Shown here piece after piece: positions 35,761 through 44,525 of a DNA stretch of 54,431 nt; position 1 is the first letter of the stretch; every line of letters begins with the position of its first letter. Under the pieces are notes generated by a model that was given only the letters and a program-made list of their open reading frames with translations, was not told the origin of the DNA and made no database searches. The stretch is from Candidatus Zixiibacteriota bacterium (GTDB lineage: Bacteria > Zixibacteria > MSB-5A5 > GN15 > FEB-12). A program made the position numbers and the translations under genes. The DNA lies in the NCBI GenBank assembly GCA_040753875.1, contig JBFMDV010000015.1:1-54431 (forward strand), written 5' to 3'.

Positions 35761-36680
35761 TGGCACTTCGCAGCAGTCGGGCCGGCGGTATCGTCGGCGC
35801 AGCCGCTTATGCTATCCTGATAGTGGCGTTGTTCGGCTCGTGCGGTGAGAAGGGGACCGGCGTGTCGGTGGATCAACGCAAGAAGATCGCCGGCGAACTG
35901 CGTGACAACAAGCTCTATACGGCAGCAATCGAGGAATACACGGCGCTTCTTGACGGTGATGATCTGGATAACAAGCAGCGCGGCACGATCAGCTATCTCA
36001 TCGGGCGGGTGTATTTCGAGGATCTCAAGGATTTCAGCAGTGCCGCCGCCTACTTTGTACGAGCGCGCGAGTATGACCCGCAGGGTTCGTATAACGACGA
36101 AGCGTCTCGTAACCTGGTCGCCTGCTTTGAGAAGATGGGGCACCTGGCGGATGCCAAGCGGGAGCTGAATGCGACCACGTCGGTCGATGCCGCGCCGCAT
36201 CAGTCCGGCGATGTCGAAGTCGCGCGTATCGATGGCACCCCGATCTGGAAATCGGAGGTCGAACGGCAACTGCAGAGTCTCCCCCCCAAGGCGCAGCAAC
36301 AGTTCCTTTCGACAGAGGGTAAACGCCAGTTCGTGCGCCAGTATGTGGGTATTGAACTCATGTATCGTGCCGCGGTACGCGAAGGCTACGACCGGGACCC
36401 CAATATCCAGCAGAAGCGGGACGAACTACTCAAGAGCCTTGTTGTTGACAAGTATGTGGTCGACAAAGTCATACCGGAAGTGCATATCGATACTGCCGAC
36501 GTGCGTAACTTTTACCTCGCCAATAAGAGCTCCCGGTACCAGGGGGCGCCGTATGATTCCGTCAAAGCACAGGTGTTCTTGGATTACCAGAGCGAAAAAG
36601 CCCAGACAGCATTCAACGACTACATCGGCCGTCTGGCAGCTGGTGAGAAAGTTGAGTTTCTGGATCAGAACGTCAAATGA
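35760..36680 (+). CDS. Lipoprotein with TPR repeats and SurA-like chaperone segment
   Basis: An N-terminal helix ends in the lipobox LFGSC (C28). Residues about 35-140 contain TPR-type helices (AAIEEYTALLDGD, AAAYFVRAREYDP, NLVACFEKMGHLADAKREL). After a linker the C-terminal half resembles the N-terminal chaperone domain of SurA/parvulin-type proteins: VARIDGTPIWKSEVERQLQ, GKRQFVRQYVGIELMYRAA, and the late DVRNFYLANKSSRYQG. No parvulin isomerase domain is present. It may be a periplasm-facing holdase that helps Bat or outer-membrane clients. Being embedded in the bat operon by overlapping codons suggests a shared function. Confidence 0.78.
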   Translation: MALRSSRAGGIVGAAAYAILIVALFGSCGEKGTGVSVDQRKKIAGELRDNKLYTAAIEEYTALLDGDDLDNKQRGTISYLIGRVYFEDLKDFSSAAAYFVRAREYDPQGSYNDEASRNLVACFEKMGHLADAKRELNATTSVDAAPHQSGDVEVARIDGTPIWKSEVERQLQSLPPKAQQQFLSTEGKRQFVRQYVGIELMYRAAVREGYDRDPNIQQKRDELLKSLVVDKYVVDKVIPEVHIDTADVRNFYLANKSSRYQGAPYDSVKAQVFLDYQSEKAQTAFNDYIGRLAAGEKVEFLDQNVK

Positions 36681-36692
36681 CCGATTAGATCG

Positions 36693-37730
36693 ATGCCGTT
36701 AAGTCTACGCAACATACTCTGCAGTGCACTGTACCTGGCACTTGCTCTGGCCTCAGCGTCATCGGGCTCGGCGCAAGACCCGGCCGATACTGTTGGTTCG
36801 CTGCCGGGGATCGAAATACAGACATCGGTCGACCTCGCCGAGGCATTTGTAGGCGATCTGATCACGTATCGGCTTTCCATCATTCATGACTCCGATATCC
36901 GACTGGTCCCGCCGCCACTCGGCGCCAATCTTGGCGCTTTTGACGTGAAAGATTATGAGCCAGATGTCGAGACGAAGCTTCCCGACGGACGTATCAAGAG
37001 CGAAACCAAATTCGTGCTCAGCACCTTTACTACCGGTGACTACATCATTCCACCGCTCCCGATGATGTTCGAACTCAGAGACAGTACACGCAAGGTCATG
37101 CTTTCCGAAGCAGTTCCGATCAAAGTCAAATCGCTGCTGGAGAACGCCGGTGACTCGATGGATATTCGTCCCCTCAAACCGCAGTATGAATTCAAGCGGA
37201 ACCTGACGCCTTACTATATTGCCGGGGCCGCCAGCCTGCTGCTTCTGGTGATTGCCATTCTGGTCTTAAGGCGACTGCGGAAAGGGAAAGGGGTGGCCGA
37301 AGTAATCGACCTGCGCGCGCCGTGGGAGATCGCGTTCGAGAAGCTCGCCTTTCTGCGCGAAAGCAGACTGCTCGATGACGGCAAGCACAAGCAGTTCTAT
37401 ATCGAACTCACCGAGATCATCCGCGCGTATCTCGGGCGTGTATACCGCGTGGCCGTGCTGGACATGACCACCGAAGAATTCCTGTCCGGTTGCCGCGACA
37501 TGCAACAGCCCACGGGGCTTCTGGAAAAGACCGAGACATTGCTACATCACGCCGACTTGGTGAAATTTGCCAAACTCCAGCCGGAGCGGGAGCAGGCTGA
37601 TGAAGATTTCCTACTCGGCCACGATATTGTGGAGATCGTCCGTGCCGACCAGGAGCGTCAAAATCAGGTTCAAGTGCACAACAGCGCGAGCACGCCCCAA
37701 GGAGCCGCTGCTTCCGGAGGTGCCTCATGA
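36693..37730 (+). CDS. BatD-like single-pass membrane protein (DUF4381-like cytoplasmic domain)
   Basis: A signal peptide (residues 9-27, ending GSAQ) is followed by a beta domain (IEIQTSVDLAEAFVGDLITY ... YIIPPLPMMF), one transmembrane helix (YYIAGAASLLLLVIAILVLR, about 170-190) and a cytoplasmic helical domain with APWEIAFEKLAFLRE, KQFYIELTEIIRAYLG, MTTEEFLSG and HADLVKFAK. This last domain is of DUF4381 type and also occurs in the gene at 32984 and in BatD. The last residues overlap the batA start (ATGATG). In other bat operons a protein of this type lies in the same place before batA. Confidence 0.82.
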   Translation: MPLSLRNILCSALYLALALASASSGSAQDPADTVGSLPGIEIQTSVDLAEAFVGDLITYRLSIIHDSDIRLVPPPLGANLGAFDVKDYEPDVETKLPDGRIKSETKFVLSTFTTGDYIIPPLPMMFELRDSTRKVMLSEAVPIKVKSLLENAGDSMDIRPLKPQYEFKRNLTPYYIAGAASLLLLVIAILVLRRLRKGKGVAEVIDLRAPWEIAFEKLAFLRESRLLDDGKHKQFYIELTEIIRAYLGRVYRVAVLDMTTEEFLSGCRDMQQPTGLLEKTETLLHHADLVKFAKLQPEREQADEDFLLGHDIVEIVRADQERQNQVQVHNSASTPQGAAASGGAS

Positions 37731-38776
37731 TGGCCAATCTCGAGTTCGGAGGCCTTGGACTTAATCTCTTCGGCCCCGATACCAGCGTGATCCCGGCCTG
37801 GATTATCTTCCTTATCGGCGCCGTGGTGCTGGCGGCCATGCTGGCGTATTACTTCAAGAGAAAACGGTTTCGATCCGCAACGCTCAAGTACTCCGACATC
37901 CGCATCGTCAAGCGTGCCGCCCGGTCCAACCGCCAACGGTACCGCTTTGTGCTGCCGGCCCTTCGGCTCATGGCAGTTGCGTTGTTCGTCCTTGCCTTCG
38001 CGCGCCCGCGCCTGGGCACCGAGGTCACTGATATCGACTCCGAGGGTATCGACATCATGATGGTGCTCGATATCTCCTCTTCGATGCTGGCCGAGGATTT
38101 CAAGCCGGTAAACCGCGTCACCGTGGCTAAAGAGGAGCTCAAGAAATTCGTCACTAAGCGTCCGAATGACCGCATCGGCTTGGTAATCTTTTCCCGCTAC
38201 GCCTTCACCCAATGCCCCTTGACAGTCGATCATGGTGTGCTCATGAATTTTGTCGATCAGGTGAATGTAGGCGATGTTGAGGACGGCACCGCGATCGGGA
38301 TGGCGATTGCCACCGGTGTAAACCGGCTGCGCGAGTCCGACTCCAAGTCGAAAGTCATGGTGCTCCTGACCGACGGCGACAACAACGCCGGTGAGATCGA
38401 TCCGCTCACGGCAGCGAATCTGGCGGCCGCTATGGGTGTCAAAATATACACGATCGGCGTCGGTAAGCCGGGGAACGCCATGTTCCCGTATCAGGACCCG
38501 CTGTTCGGCAAGCGATACATCTACCAGCCGGTGCGTATCGATGAGGCCTCGCTTCGCGAGATCGCCGCCAAGACCGGTGGCCGCTATTTTCGCGCCAAGT
38601 CGGGCGAAGAGCTCGACCAAATCTATAGTATGATCGACGCCTTGGAGAAAACAAAGATCAACATCTCGGCGCACATTCAGTATCATGAGTTGTTCCCATT
38701 ATTCACCTATGCCGGGCTCATCCTGCTGGCGCTCGAGTTAATACTGACCAACACCTATTTCAGGAAGTTGCCGTAG
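37727..38776 (+). CDS. batA: BatA, membrane-anchored VWA protein
   Basis: It has the Bat aerotolerance layout: two N-terminal membrane helices (about 23-42 and 75-93), a periplasmic or cytoplasm-facing VWA domain with an intact metal site DISSSM (D115), the VWA threonine and aspartate motifs (DGTAIGMAIATG, LLTDGDNNAG), and a C-terminal helix (LFTYAGLILLALELIL). The length of 349 aa is normal. BatA and BatB form a complex in Leptospira and Bacteroides, where the operon supports oxygen or oxidative-stress tolerance in some but not all species. Start overlap with the preceding gene is ATGA; a second ATG follows one codon later. Confidence 0.93.
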   Translation: MMANLEFGGLGLNLFGPDTSVIPAWIIFLIGAVVLAAMLAYYFKRKRFRSATLKYSDIRIVKRAARSNRQRYRFVLPALRLMAVALFVLAFARPRLGTEVTDIDSEGIDIMMVLDISSSMLAEDFKPVNRVTVAKEELKKFVTKRPNDRIGLVIFSRYAFTQCPLTVDHGVLMNFVDQVNVGDVEDGTAIGMAIATGVNRLRESDSKSKVMVLLTDGDNNAGEIDPLTAANLAAAMGVKIYTIGVGKPGNAMFPYQDPLFGKRYIYQPVRIDEASLREIAAKTGGRYFRAKSGEELDQIYSMIDALEKTKINISAHIQYHELFPLFTYAGLILLALELILTNTYFRKLP

Positions 38777-38790
38777 GAGCATATTAGACG

Positions 38791-39813
38791 ATGCGTTTCG
38801 CCGAACCGCTGCATTTCGCCCTGTTGCTTGGCGTGCTCATGCTGGGCAGTTTTATGTTTTGGGCGCTGGCACGCAAGAAACGGCTCCTGGCAAGATTCGG
38901 CGACCTGCCGCTTCTGCTCAAGACGGCGCCCTATATTTCGTTTGCCCGCCAGCGGAGCAAAGCGCTGCTGACGCTTCTTGGCCTCACATTCGTTGTGCTG
39001 ACACTGGCCCGCCTGCAATTCGGCACCCACATGGAGATGCTGAAACGCGAAGGGATCGACATCATTGTGGCGCTTGATGTCTCCAACTCTATGCTGGCGC
39101 AGGATATGAAACCGAATCGTCTGGAGAAGGCAAAGCAGGAACTCCGCTCTATCATCGACCGCTTGAAAGGAGACAGGATCGGGCTTGTTGCGTTCGCCGG
39201 CGAGGCGTACGTACAATGTCCGTTGACTCTCGATTATGGCGCCGCCCGGATGTTGTTGTCCGTCATGGACAATACCTCTGTCTCCGTACAGGGAACCTCG
39301 ATCCGCTCGGCCATCGAAGTGGCCGAGAAATCGTTCGAACAGCGTGAGAAAAAACACAAGGTTCTGCTTCTACTTACCGATGGAGAAGATTTGGAGGGGG
39401 GCGCCGAGGACGCCGCCGAAGAAGCCCGCAAGGATGGCATAAAAATATACACCGTCGGCATCGGCAACCCGAACGGCGAGCCGATCCCGATCCTGGATCG
39501 AAGCGGCAACCAGGTCGGGTTCAAGAAAGACGAGAACGGTGAAGTGATCGTTTCACGGCTCGATGAAATGGCGCTCCAGAAGATCGCCCTCGCTACTGGT
39601 GGCAAGTATTACAACGCTTCAGCCGGTGAGATGGAGCTGGATCGAATTTTCGATGATATCGGTAAAATGGAAAAGAAGGAACTTGAAGGCGCGCTGGTGA
39701 CCCGGTATGATGACCGGTACCAGTGGCCGCTCCTGTTCGCTCTCTTGTTTATTGTGGGAGAGTTTTTTGTGTCGGAGCGAAAAAAGACGGCCGGGGATAG
39801 TAGCAATGAGTAA
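38791..39813 (+). CDS. batB: BatB, membrane-anchored VWA protein
   Basis: It is a paralogue of BatA with the same order: two N-terminal helices (LHFALLLGVLMLGSFMFWAL and LLTLLGLTFVVLTLA), a VWA domain with metal site DVSNSM (D96), GTSIRSAIEVA and LLTDGEDLEGG, and a C-terminal helix (WPLLFALLFIVGEFF). At 340 aa it is of normal length. It ends with an 8-base overlap into batC, indicating coupled translation. It probably forms hetero-oligomers with BatA and is handled by the MoxR ATPase. Confidence 0.93.
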   Translation: MRFAEPLHFALLLGVLMLGSFMFWALARKKRLLARFGDLPLLLKTAPYISFARQRSKALLTLLGLTFVVLTLARLQFGTHMEMLKREGIDIIVALDVSNSMLAQDMKPNRLEKAKQELRSIIDRLKGDRIGLVAFAGEAYVQCPLTLDYGAARMLLSVMDNTSVSVQGTSIRSAIEVAEKSFEQREKKHKVLLLLTDGEDLEGGAEDAAEEARKDGIKIYTVGIGNPNGEPIPILDRSGNQVGFKKDENGEVIVSRLDEMALQKIALATGGKYYNASAGEMELDRIFDDIGKMEKKELEGALVTRYDDRYQWPLLFALLFIVGEFFVSERKKTAGDSSNE

Positions 39814-40528
39814 ACTGCGGATAAGCTGTCTGTTGCTCTGTATCCTCGCATCGGTACAGATCGCCACGGCGCAAGGATACGTGGCCAAGGTGAAAAAGGG
39901 GAATGAGGCGCTCAAGACGGGCGACAGCAAGTCCGCGCTTGACTATTACCACGATGCCGAGACCGATATTCCCGAATCCCCCGAACTGAGCTACAATATC
40001 GCCGGCGCACTGCACCAGCAAAAAGGGTTCGAGGAAGCGGTCGCCGAGTACCAAAAAGCGCTCAAATCGACCGATATCAGCCTGGAAGCACATGCGCAGT
40101 ACAACCTCGGCAACACGTTCTACCGTATGGGAGATTATGAGAAGGCAATCACCAGCTATGAGAATGCGCTCAAAGACGATCCGCGTGATATGGATGCCAA
40201 ATTCAACCTGGAGCTGGCGCGTAAACAACTAAAAGAGCAGACCAAGCCGCAGCAGCAGCAACAGAAGCAGCAGGATCAGCAGAATAAGCAGGACCAGAAA
40301 CAGAACCAGGACCAACAGAAGCAGCAACAGCAGGACAAGCAAAGTCAGCAGGACAAAGACCAGAGTCAGAATCCGGACCAGCGTGAACAGAATAACCCCA
40401 AGGAACAGAAAATGTCCAAAGAGGACGCCGAGCGGATACTGAACTCGTTGCGTGATGATGAGCAAAAACTGCAGAAGAAAGCCAAGCGAGAGGTGGTGGC
40501 GGGTGATTACACCGGCAAAGACTGGTAA
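39806..40528 (+). CDS. batC: BatC, TPR protein with Gln-rich tail
   Basis: The start at 39806 gives a signal peptide (LRISCLLLCILASVQIATAQ) that an upstream start at 39707 would bury inside batB. Residues 25-140 contain three TPR units (AGALHQQKGFEEAVAEYQKA, YNLGNTFYRMGDYEKAITSY). Residues about 145-200 are a low-complexity Gln/Lys/Asp run, which is common in BatC homologues. The C-terminus has MSKEDAERILNSLRDDEQKL, a conserved BatC ending. It probably acts as a periplasmic scaffold that contacts BatA/BatB. The start of batD lies within its last codons. Confidence 0.9.
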   Translation: MSKLRISCLLLCILASVQIATAQGYVAKVKKGNEALKTGDSKSALDYYHDAETDIPESPELSYNIAGALHQQKGFEEAVAEYQKALKSTDISLEAHAQYNLGNTFYRMGDYEKAITSYENALKDDPRDMDAKFNLELARKQLKEQTKPQQQQQKQQDQQNKQDQKQNQDQQKQQQQDKQSQQDKDQSQNPDQREQNNPKEQKMSKEDAERILNSLRDDEQKLQKKAKREVVAGDYTGKDW

Positions 40529-42326
40529 CATCAAGACGGTTGCGGTCGGCGTTCTGTTTCTTCTGTTCGCCGCATCCGCTGCCGTGGCCGCCGATGAAAT
40601 CGCCGTTTCGGTCAGTCTCAGCCCGATTACGATCGGGCTCGACGAACAAGCCAGTCTCCAAGTGACCGTCACCGGATCATCGCAGAGCCTGCCCGAGATA
40701 CAGATGCCGTCGCTGCCGGCATTCGAGATCTATTCACAGGGGCATTCGAGCAACATCAGCATCGTCAATGGGCAAGTCAGTTCGTCCGTCACCACGACCT
40801 TTCTGATCGTCCCGCACAAGGCCGGCGTTTACCCGATCCAGGGGATCGCCGTCGTCAAGGACAACAAACGCTATGAGGGGAATGCGGTAACACTGACGGT
40901 CCTCAATAAGGGACAGTCGACCTCGCCGCAGCTGCAGCAGCGAGCTGCCGACACCCAGGGGAACGCACGCGATTACTTTCTGGAAGCGGCTGTCGACAAA
41001 CGAAACCCCTATGTTAACGAACAAGTGACATTGACGCTGCGTTTCTATATTGGCGTCCAATACTACAGCAGTCCCGAACTCGATGAACCGACCACCACCG
41101 GGTTCTGGACCGAACTGCTCGGCAACAGCACACCGTATTTTCAGAAGATTAACGGTCGCAACTATCGGGTGATCGAACGCAAGTACGCGCTGTTTCCTAC
41201 TCAGACGGGCGAATTGACCATTGGTCGCGCCACCATTTCGACCACCGTGGCGGCGCGCGCACAGCGTCGCGACCCCTTCGACATGTTCGGCGACCTCTTT
41301 CCTCAGGGAATGAAAGTCAGCACCCATTCGGAGTCGATCTCCATCAATGTACGTCAGTTGCCCCAGGCCGGCCGGCCAGCCGATTTCACCGGGACAGTTG
41401 GCCGATTCGCCATCACTGCCGATGCCGACAAGACCGAAGTCGAGGTGAATCAGCCGGTGACTGTCAAGGTGCGGATCAGCGGATCGGGCAATGTCAAGTC
41501 GGTCGGCGAGCCGGTCATCCCTGATTTGGTCGACTTCCGGGTCTATCGCGCCTCAAGTAGCGAAAACGTGGCCAAGGACAGCGACCGTATGGGAGGCACC
41601 AAGCTGTTTGAAGAGGTATTCATTCCCAAGCGGCCCGGCCTCCTTGAGATTCCCGCCCTTACGTTCAATTACTTCGATCCGTCCAAGGGGAAATACGAGA
41701 CCGCCACGACCCGGGCCATGAACATCACCGTAAAGAAACCGGAAGGATATGTGGGCTCGCCCGATGTGCCGTACGCCAGTACCGGATTGACCGTGGGAAA
41801 TGAAGCGCAGGATATTCGCTATATCAAAGATTCGCCCGGCGACCTTCGCCGACCAGGGCGGATAATCCTCTTGACTCCGCTTTATATGGCGGTCAACGGC
41901 GTGCCAGTACTGATCCTGGGCGGATTGATCTACGCGCGCAAACGCCGTGAACGACTGGCTACTGATATCCGCTATGCCCGTTCGCGCAGCGCGTCGCGCC
42001 TCGCTCGGAAGCGATTGGCCAAAGCACGGTCGCTTGCCAAACTCGACTCCGCCGGCGAATTCTACGGCGAGCTCAGCCTGGCTGTGACCTCGTTCATTGC
42101 CGACAAACTGAATATCTCGCCGCATGGCCTCACTTCGGCTCGCATCACAGAACTGCTGAAAGAGAAAGGGGCAGGGGAAAAGTTGATTGCCGATGCCTCC
42201 GGCTTCCTGCAGACATGCGATTTCGCGCGGTTTGCACCGGCCTCACTGACCGAAACCGATCTGACCAAAGCCTTGGAGAGCGCCGAGCAGGTCATGATGC
42301 AGATGGAGGGGCTCAAATATGCGTAG
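40503..42326 (+). CDS. batD: BatD, large oxygen-tolerance-type membrane protein
   Basis: I chose GTG at 40503 because it follows GAGAGG and leads straight into a signal peptide (TVAVGVLFLLFAASAAVAAD); the frame is open back to 40452 but that part lies inside batC. The periplasmic region (about 30-450) has successive Ig-like beta domains including the typical BatD phrases NPYVNEQVTLTLRFY, TGELTIGRATISTTV and TGTVGRFAITA-like FTGTVGRFAI. One transmembrane helix (about 465-482) precedes a cytoplasmic helical domain (FYGELSLAVTSFIADKL, CDFARFAP) shared with the genes at 32984 and 36693. The length of 607 aa is normal. Confidence 0.92.
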   Translation: MITPAKTGNIKTVAVGVLFLLFAASAAVAADEIAVSVSLSPITIGLDEQASLQVTVTGSSQSLPEIQMPSLPAFEIYSQGHSSNISIVNGQVSSSVTTTFLIVPHKAGVYPIQGIAVVKDNKRYEGNAVTLTVLNKGQSTSPQLQQRAADTQGNARDYFLEAAVDKRNPYVNEQVTLTLRFYIGVQYYSSPELDEPTTTGFWTELLGNSTPYFQKINGRNYRVIERKYALFPTQTGELTIGRATISTTVAARAQRRDPFDMFGDLFPQGMKVSTHSESISINVRQLPQAGRPADFTGTVGRFAITADADKTEVEVNQPVTVKVRISGSGNVKSVGEPVIPDLVDFRVYRASSSENVAKDSDRMGGTKLFEEVFIPKRPGLLEIPALTFNYFDPSKGKYETATTRAMNITVKKPEGYVGSPDVPYASTGLTVGNEAQDIRYIKDSPGDLRRPGRIILLTPLYMAVNGVPVLILGGLIYARKRRERLATDIRYARSRSASRLARKRLAKARSLAKLDSAGEFYGELSLAVTSFIADKLNISPHGLTSARITELLKEKGAGEKLIADASGFLQTCDFARFAPASLTETDLTKALESAEQVMMQMEGLKYA

Positions 42327-43077
42327 GTGCCTGCTCATCTGCTCAGTGTTGTTTCTTTCGTTCCTCAGCGCGACATTGGTCGCCGCATCTCTCGACGACG
42401 ATTTCCGGCTTGGCAACAACGCCTATGAGAATAAGTTATACGACGATGCCATCGCGTCCTACTCTCGTGTTCTCGCCGGTGGGCTTGAGTCCTCAAACCT
42501 GTATTTCAATCTCGGCAACGCCTATTTCAAGAAAGGGGATCTCGGGCACGCCATCGTCAATTACCTCAAGGCATCGCGTCTTAGCCCCGGTGACGAAGAC
42601 ATCAAGAGTAACCTGGCGTTTGCGCGCAAGTTCACGAGCGTGCAGATGGAAGGTGTCCAACTGAATCCGGTGCGCGGTCTGCTCACATCGATCGTCGATC
42701 GATTCCGGCTCTCCACGCTGGCCTGGTTGTCGTCGCTGTTATTCTTGTCGTTCATCTCCCTGCTCATCATCCGATTCGGGATCGGTATTATCGATGATCG
42801 GATTCGACCATTGGCGATAGTCGCTCTGTCATTGTTTGTTCTCGCCTCGGCACTGACCACCTTCAAATATCGGTCCGAATTCCAGACCCGGCATGCTGTC
42901 ATCGTCGCGCAGGAATGTCCGGTCCGTACCGGACCAACCGACCAGTCCGACCTTGAGCTCCAGGGTGCACCGGGTCTGGTGGTTGAGATTGTCTCGGAAT
43001 CGAACGACTATTACAACGTTGTGTTTGAGAACATGCGCCGCGGCTGGATTAAGAAGAGTCTGGTTGCGGAAGTCTGA
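42319..43077 (+). CDS. batE: BatE, TPR and SH3-domain membrane protein
   Basis: A signal peptide is followed by two TPR units (FRLGNNAYENKLYDDAIASY, YFNLGNAYFKKGDLGHAIVN), two transmembrane helices (LAWLSSLLFLSFISLLIIRF and IRPLAIVALSLFVLASALT) and a C-terminal bacterial SH3 domain (AQECPVRTGPTDQSDLELQG to MRRGWIKKSLVAEV). This is the standard BatE order. It begins with an 8-base overlap with batD and is the last bat gene; an 83-base gap follows. Confidence 0.92.
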   Translation: MRRCLLICSVLFLSFLSATLVAASLDDDFRLGNNAYENKLYDDAIASYSRVLAGGLESSNLYFNLGNAYFKKGDLGHAIVNYLKASRLSPGDEDIKSNLAFARKFTSVQMEGVQLNPVRGLLTSIVDRFRLSTLAWLSSLLFLSFISLLIIRFGIGIIDDRIRPLAIVALSLFVLASALTTFKYRSEFQTRHAVIVAQECPVRTGPTDQSDLELQGAPGLVVEIVSESNDYYNVVFENMRRGWIKKSLVAEV

Positions 43078-43160
43078 CCGGTTATGGTCGGTTCCAGCCA
43101 TGTTATTTGATTGACACACTTTGAGATGAGTCCTATCTTGCCGGCCAAGCTTCGGTCGGA

Positions 43161-44216
43161 GTGCGTCTTTTCGTGCTGAGATTACTGAAAAAGAAACAGT
43201 TCTGGGGCGCCCTGATTGGACTCTTCCTGCTGGCCTATTGCCTGAAGGACATCAAACCGGGCGAGATCCGCGAACTCTCCGCACGCGTCCAATACGACTA
43301 CCTGCTACTCGCCATCGGCATGGCGTTTTCGTACATCGTCCTCCGGGCTTTCCGGTGGCGACTCATGGTCGAACGACAGGCTCCTATCATCCTACCGCGC
43401 GCGGTGGCTCTCTATTCAGCCGCTCAGGTCGTGAACATGATCATGCCGATGCTGACCGGTCAGGTAGGTCGGCTCATGTTATTCGCCCGAAAACTCGGCG
43501 TCCGCAAGACATTCGTTTTTTCCACTATGGTGCTCGAAGTTCTTTTCGATGCCGTCAGCCTGATCATTTTCATGTTCTTCACCTCGGCGGCGTTCGTCTT
43601 CCCAAGCGAATACCGAGCGGTAAGTTTCGTAGTCGCAGGCATCACGGTGATAGTCTTGGCCGGTTTCTATCTCATTTTGCATTACCAGCGGCCGCTGGAA
43701 GAGTGCGGCCGTCGCTGGATGGCTGGGCGCTGGCCGGGCGTCTATATCACCGTAAAGAAATTCATGCGCTCCTTCACCAAAGGGATCGAGTTGCTTCGCT
43801 CCAGCCAGCATCTGGCCGGCTCCATCCTGTATTCGCTTGCCTCCTGGATCTGCCACATGTTCGTCATATATGCCCTGTTCAAAGCATTTGGGCTCGAACT
43901 CCCCATCGCTGCCGCTGCTGCCGTGATGATCATCAATACGATCGTCCTGATGGTTCCCATCACGCCCGGCAACGCCGGTACGTTCGAGGTGGCCGTCAGT
44001 GCCTCCTTGGGGGCCTTTTCACAGGGGCGAACCGACGCCGTCCTGTTTGCCCTCGCTCTGCACCTGCTTGACCTCCTGCCCGTCATCCTGCTCGGCATTG
44101 CATTCTTTCACTTCGAGAAAGTCTCCCTGAAAGAGATCAAACGAGGTCACGAGGATGAGATGATTTTCCAACGCATCGCCGAGGACGGCACTTTCATCGA
44201 AGAAGAGCGACCGTAA
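43161..44216 (+). CDS. Flippase-like / lysylphosphatidylglycerol synthase TM-region membrane protein
   Basis: The polytopic membrane protein of 351 aa has about eight helices and the family motifs LRAFRWRLMVERQAP, QVVNMIMPMLTGQVGRLM and VPITPGNAGTFEVAVSASLG. This family (UPF0104, the membrane part of MprF) includes putative lipid or glycolipid flippases and regulators of surface-polymer export; the substrate is unknown. The start is GTG at 43161, with GGTCGG close in front; GTG at 43173 is an alternative. It is separated by 83 bases from batE and by a 309-base spacer from the TetR operon, so its transcription unit is uncertain. Confidence 0.85.
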   Translation: MRLFVLRLLKKKQFWGALIGLFLLAYCLKDIKPGEIRELSARVQYDYLLLAIGMAFSYIVLRAFRWRLMVERQAPIILPRAVALYSAAQVVNMIMPMLTGQVGRLMLFARKLGVRKTFVFSTMVLEVLFDAVSLIIFMFFTSAAFVFPSEYRAVSFVVAGITVIVLAGFYLILHYQRPLEECGRRWMAGRWPGVYITVKKFMRSFTKGIELLRSSQHLAGSILYSLASWICHMFVIYALFKAFGLELPIAAAAAVMIINTIVLMVPITPGNAGTFEVAVSASLGAFSQGRTDAVLFALALHLLDLLPVILLGIAFFHFEKVSLKEIKRGHEDEMIFQRIAEDGTFIEEERP

Positions 44217-44439
44217 ACTGCCCCATCATAGGTTCACTCATCTAAAAGAGGATATGCACCCGGTTTGTCTATCCGCCGTAACGTCAAGCTATTCATGGAC
44301 TAACGTGCCCAAGATAACCGGGCCGGGTACAACAATCAATCCATACTATTTAGGTAGTCTTATTTTGGACCGCCTTCATTTTTTTCGCTAAGAATCCCCT
44401 ACGGATCAAAACTTTTGTCGTGTTTTATCGTTAAAGGCC

Positions 44440-44467
44440 TTGACGTCGCCGCATGAGGCGATATGTT
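44440..44467 (+). promoter_or_regulatory. Promoter of the tetR-efflux-bacillithiol operon
   Basis: TTGACG (44440-44445), 16-base spacer, TATGTT (44462-44467). The expected start point near 44474 falls inside the first palindromic operator, a classic geometry for repression. The rest of the 309-base spacer 44217-44525 is AT-richer and holds nothing else I recognise. Confidence 0.65.
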
Positions 44468-44469
44468 AA

Positions 44470-44487
44470 ATACCAACCGGTAGGTAT
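44470..44487. promoter_or_regulatory. Operator 1, predicted TetR-family binding site
   Basis: ATACCAACCGGTAGGTAT is a near-perfect palindrome (16 of 18 positions symmetric, centre C|G at 44478/44479). It covers the predicted transcription start of tetR. Its twin lies 25 bp downstream. Confidence 0.75.
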
Positions 44488-44494
44488 CTTCAAC

Positions 44495-44512
44495 ATACCA
44501 CCCGGTAGGTTT
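44495..44512. promoter_or_regulatory. Operator 2, predicted TetR-family binding site
   Basis: ATACCACCCGGTAGGTTT matches operator 1 at 16 of 18 positions. It lies just before the GAAGAGG ribosome site and 14 bases before the tetR ATG. The half-site ACC-N-ACC / GGTAGGT is shared. Confidence 0.7.
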
Positions 44513-44525
44513 GAAGAGGTTGAAT

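Noticed and set aside
40238-40405. CRISPR-like or tandem DNA repeat
   Set aside because: The repetition is irregular CAG/CAA/AAG codons in a coding frame; there are no constant-length spacers.
44217-44439. Small RNA or extra gene in the spacer before tetR
   Set aside because: AT-richer sequence without a convincing hairpin, promoter-terminator pair or reading frame.
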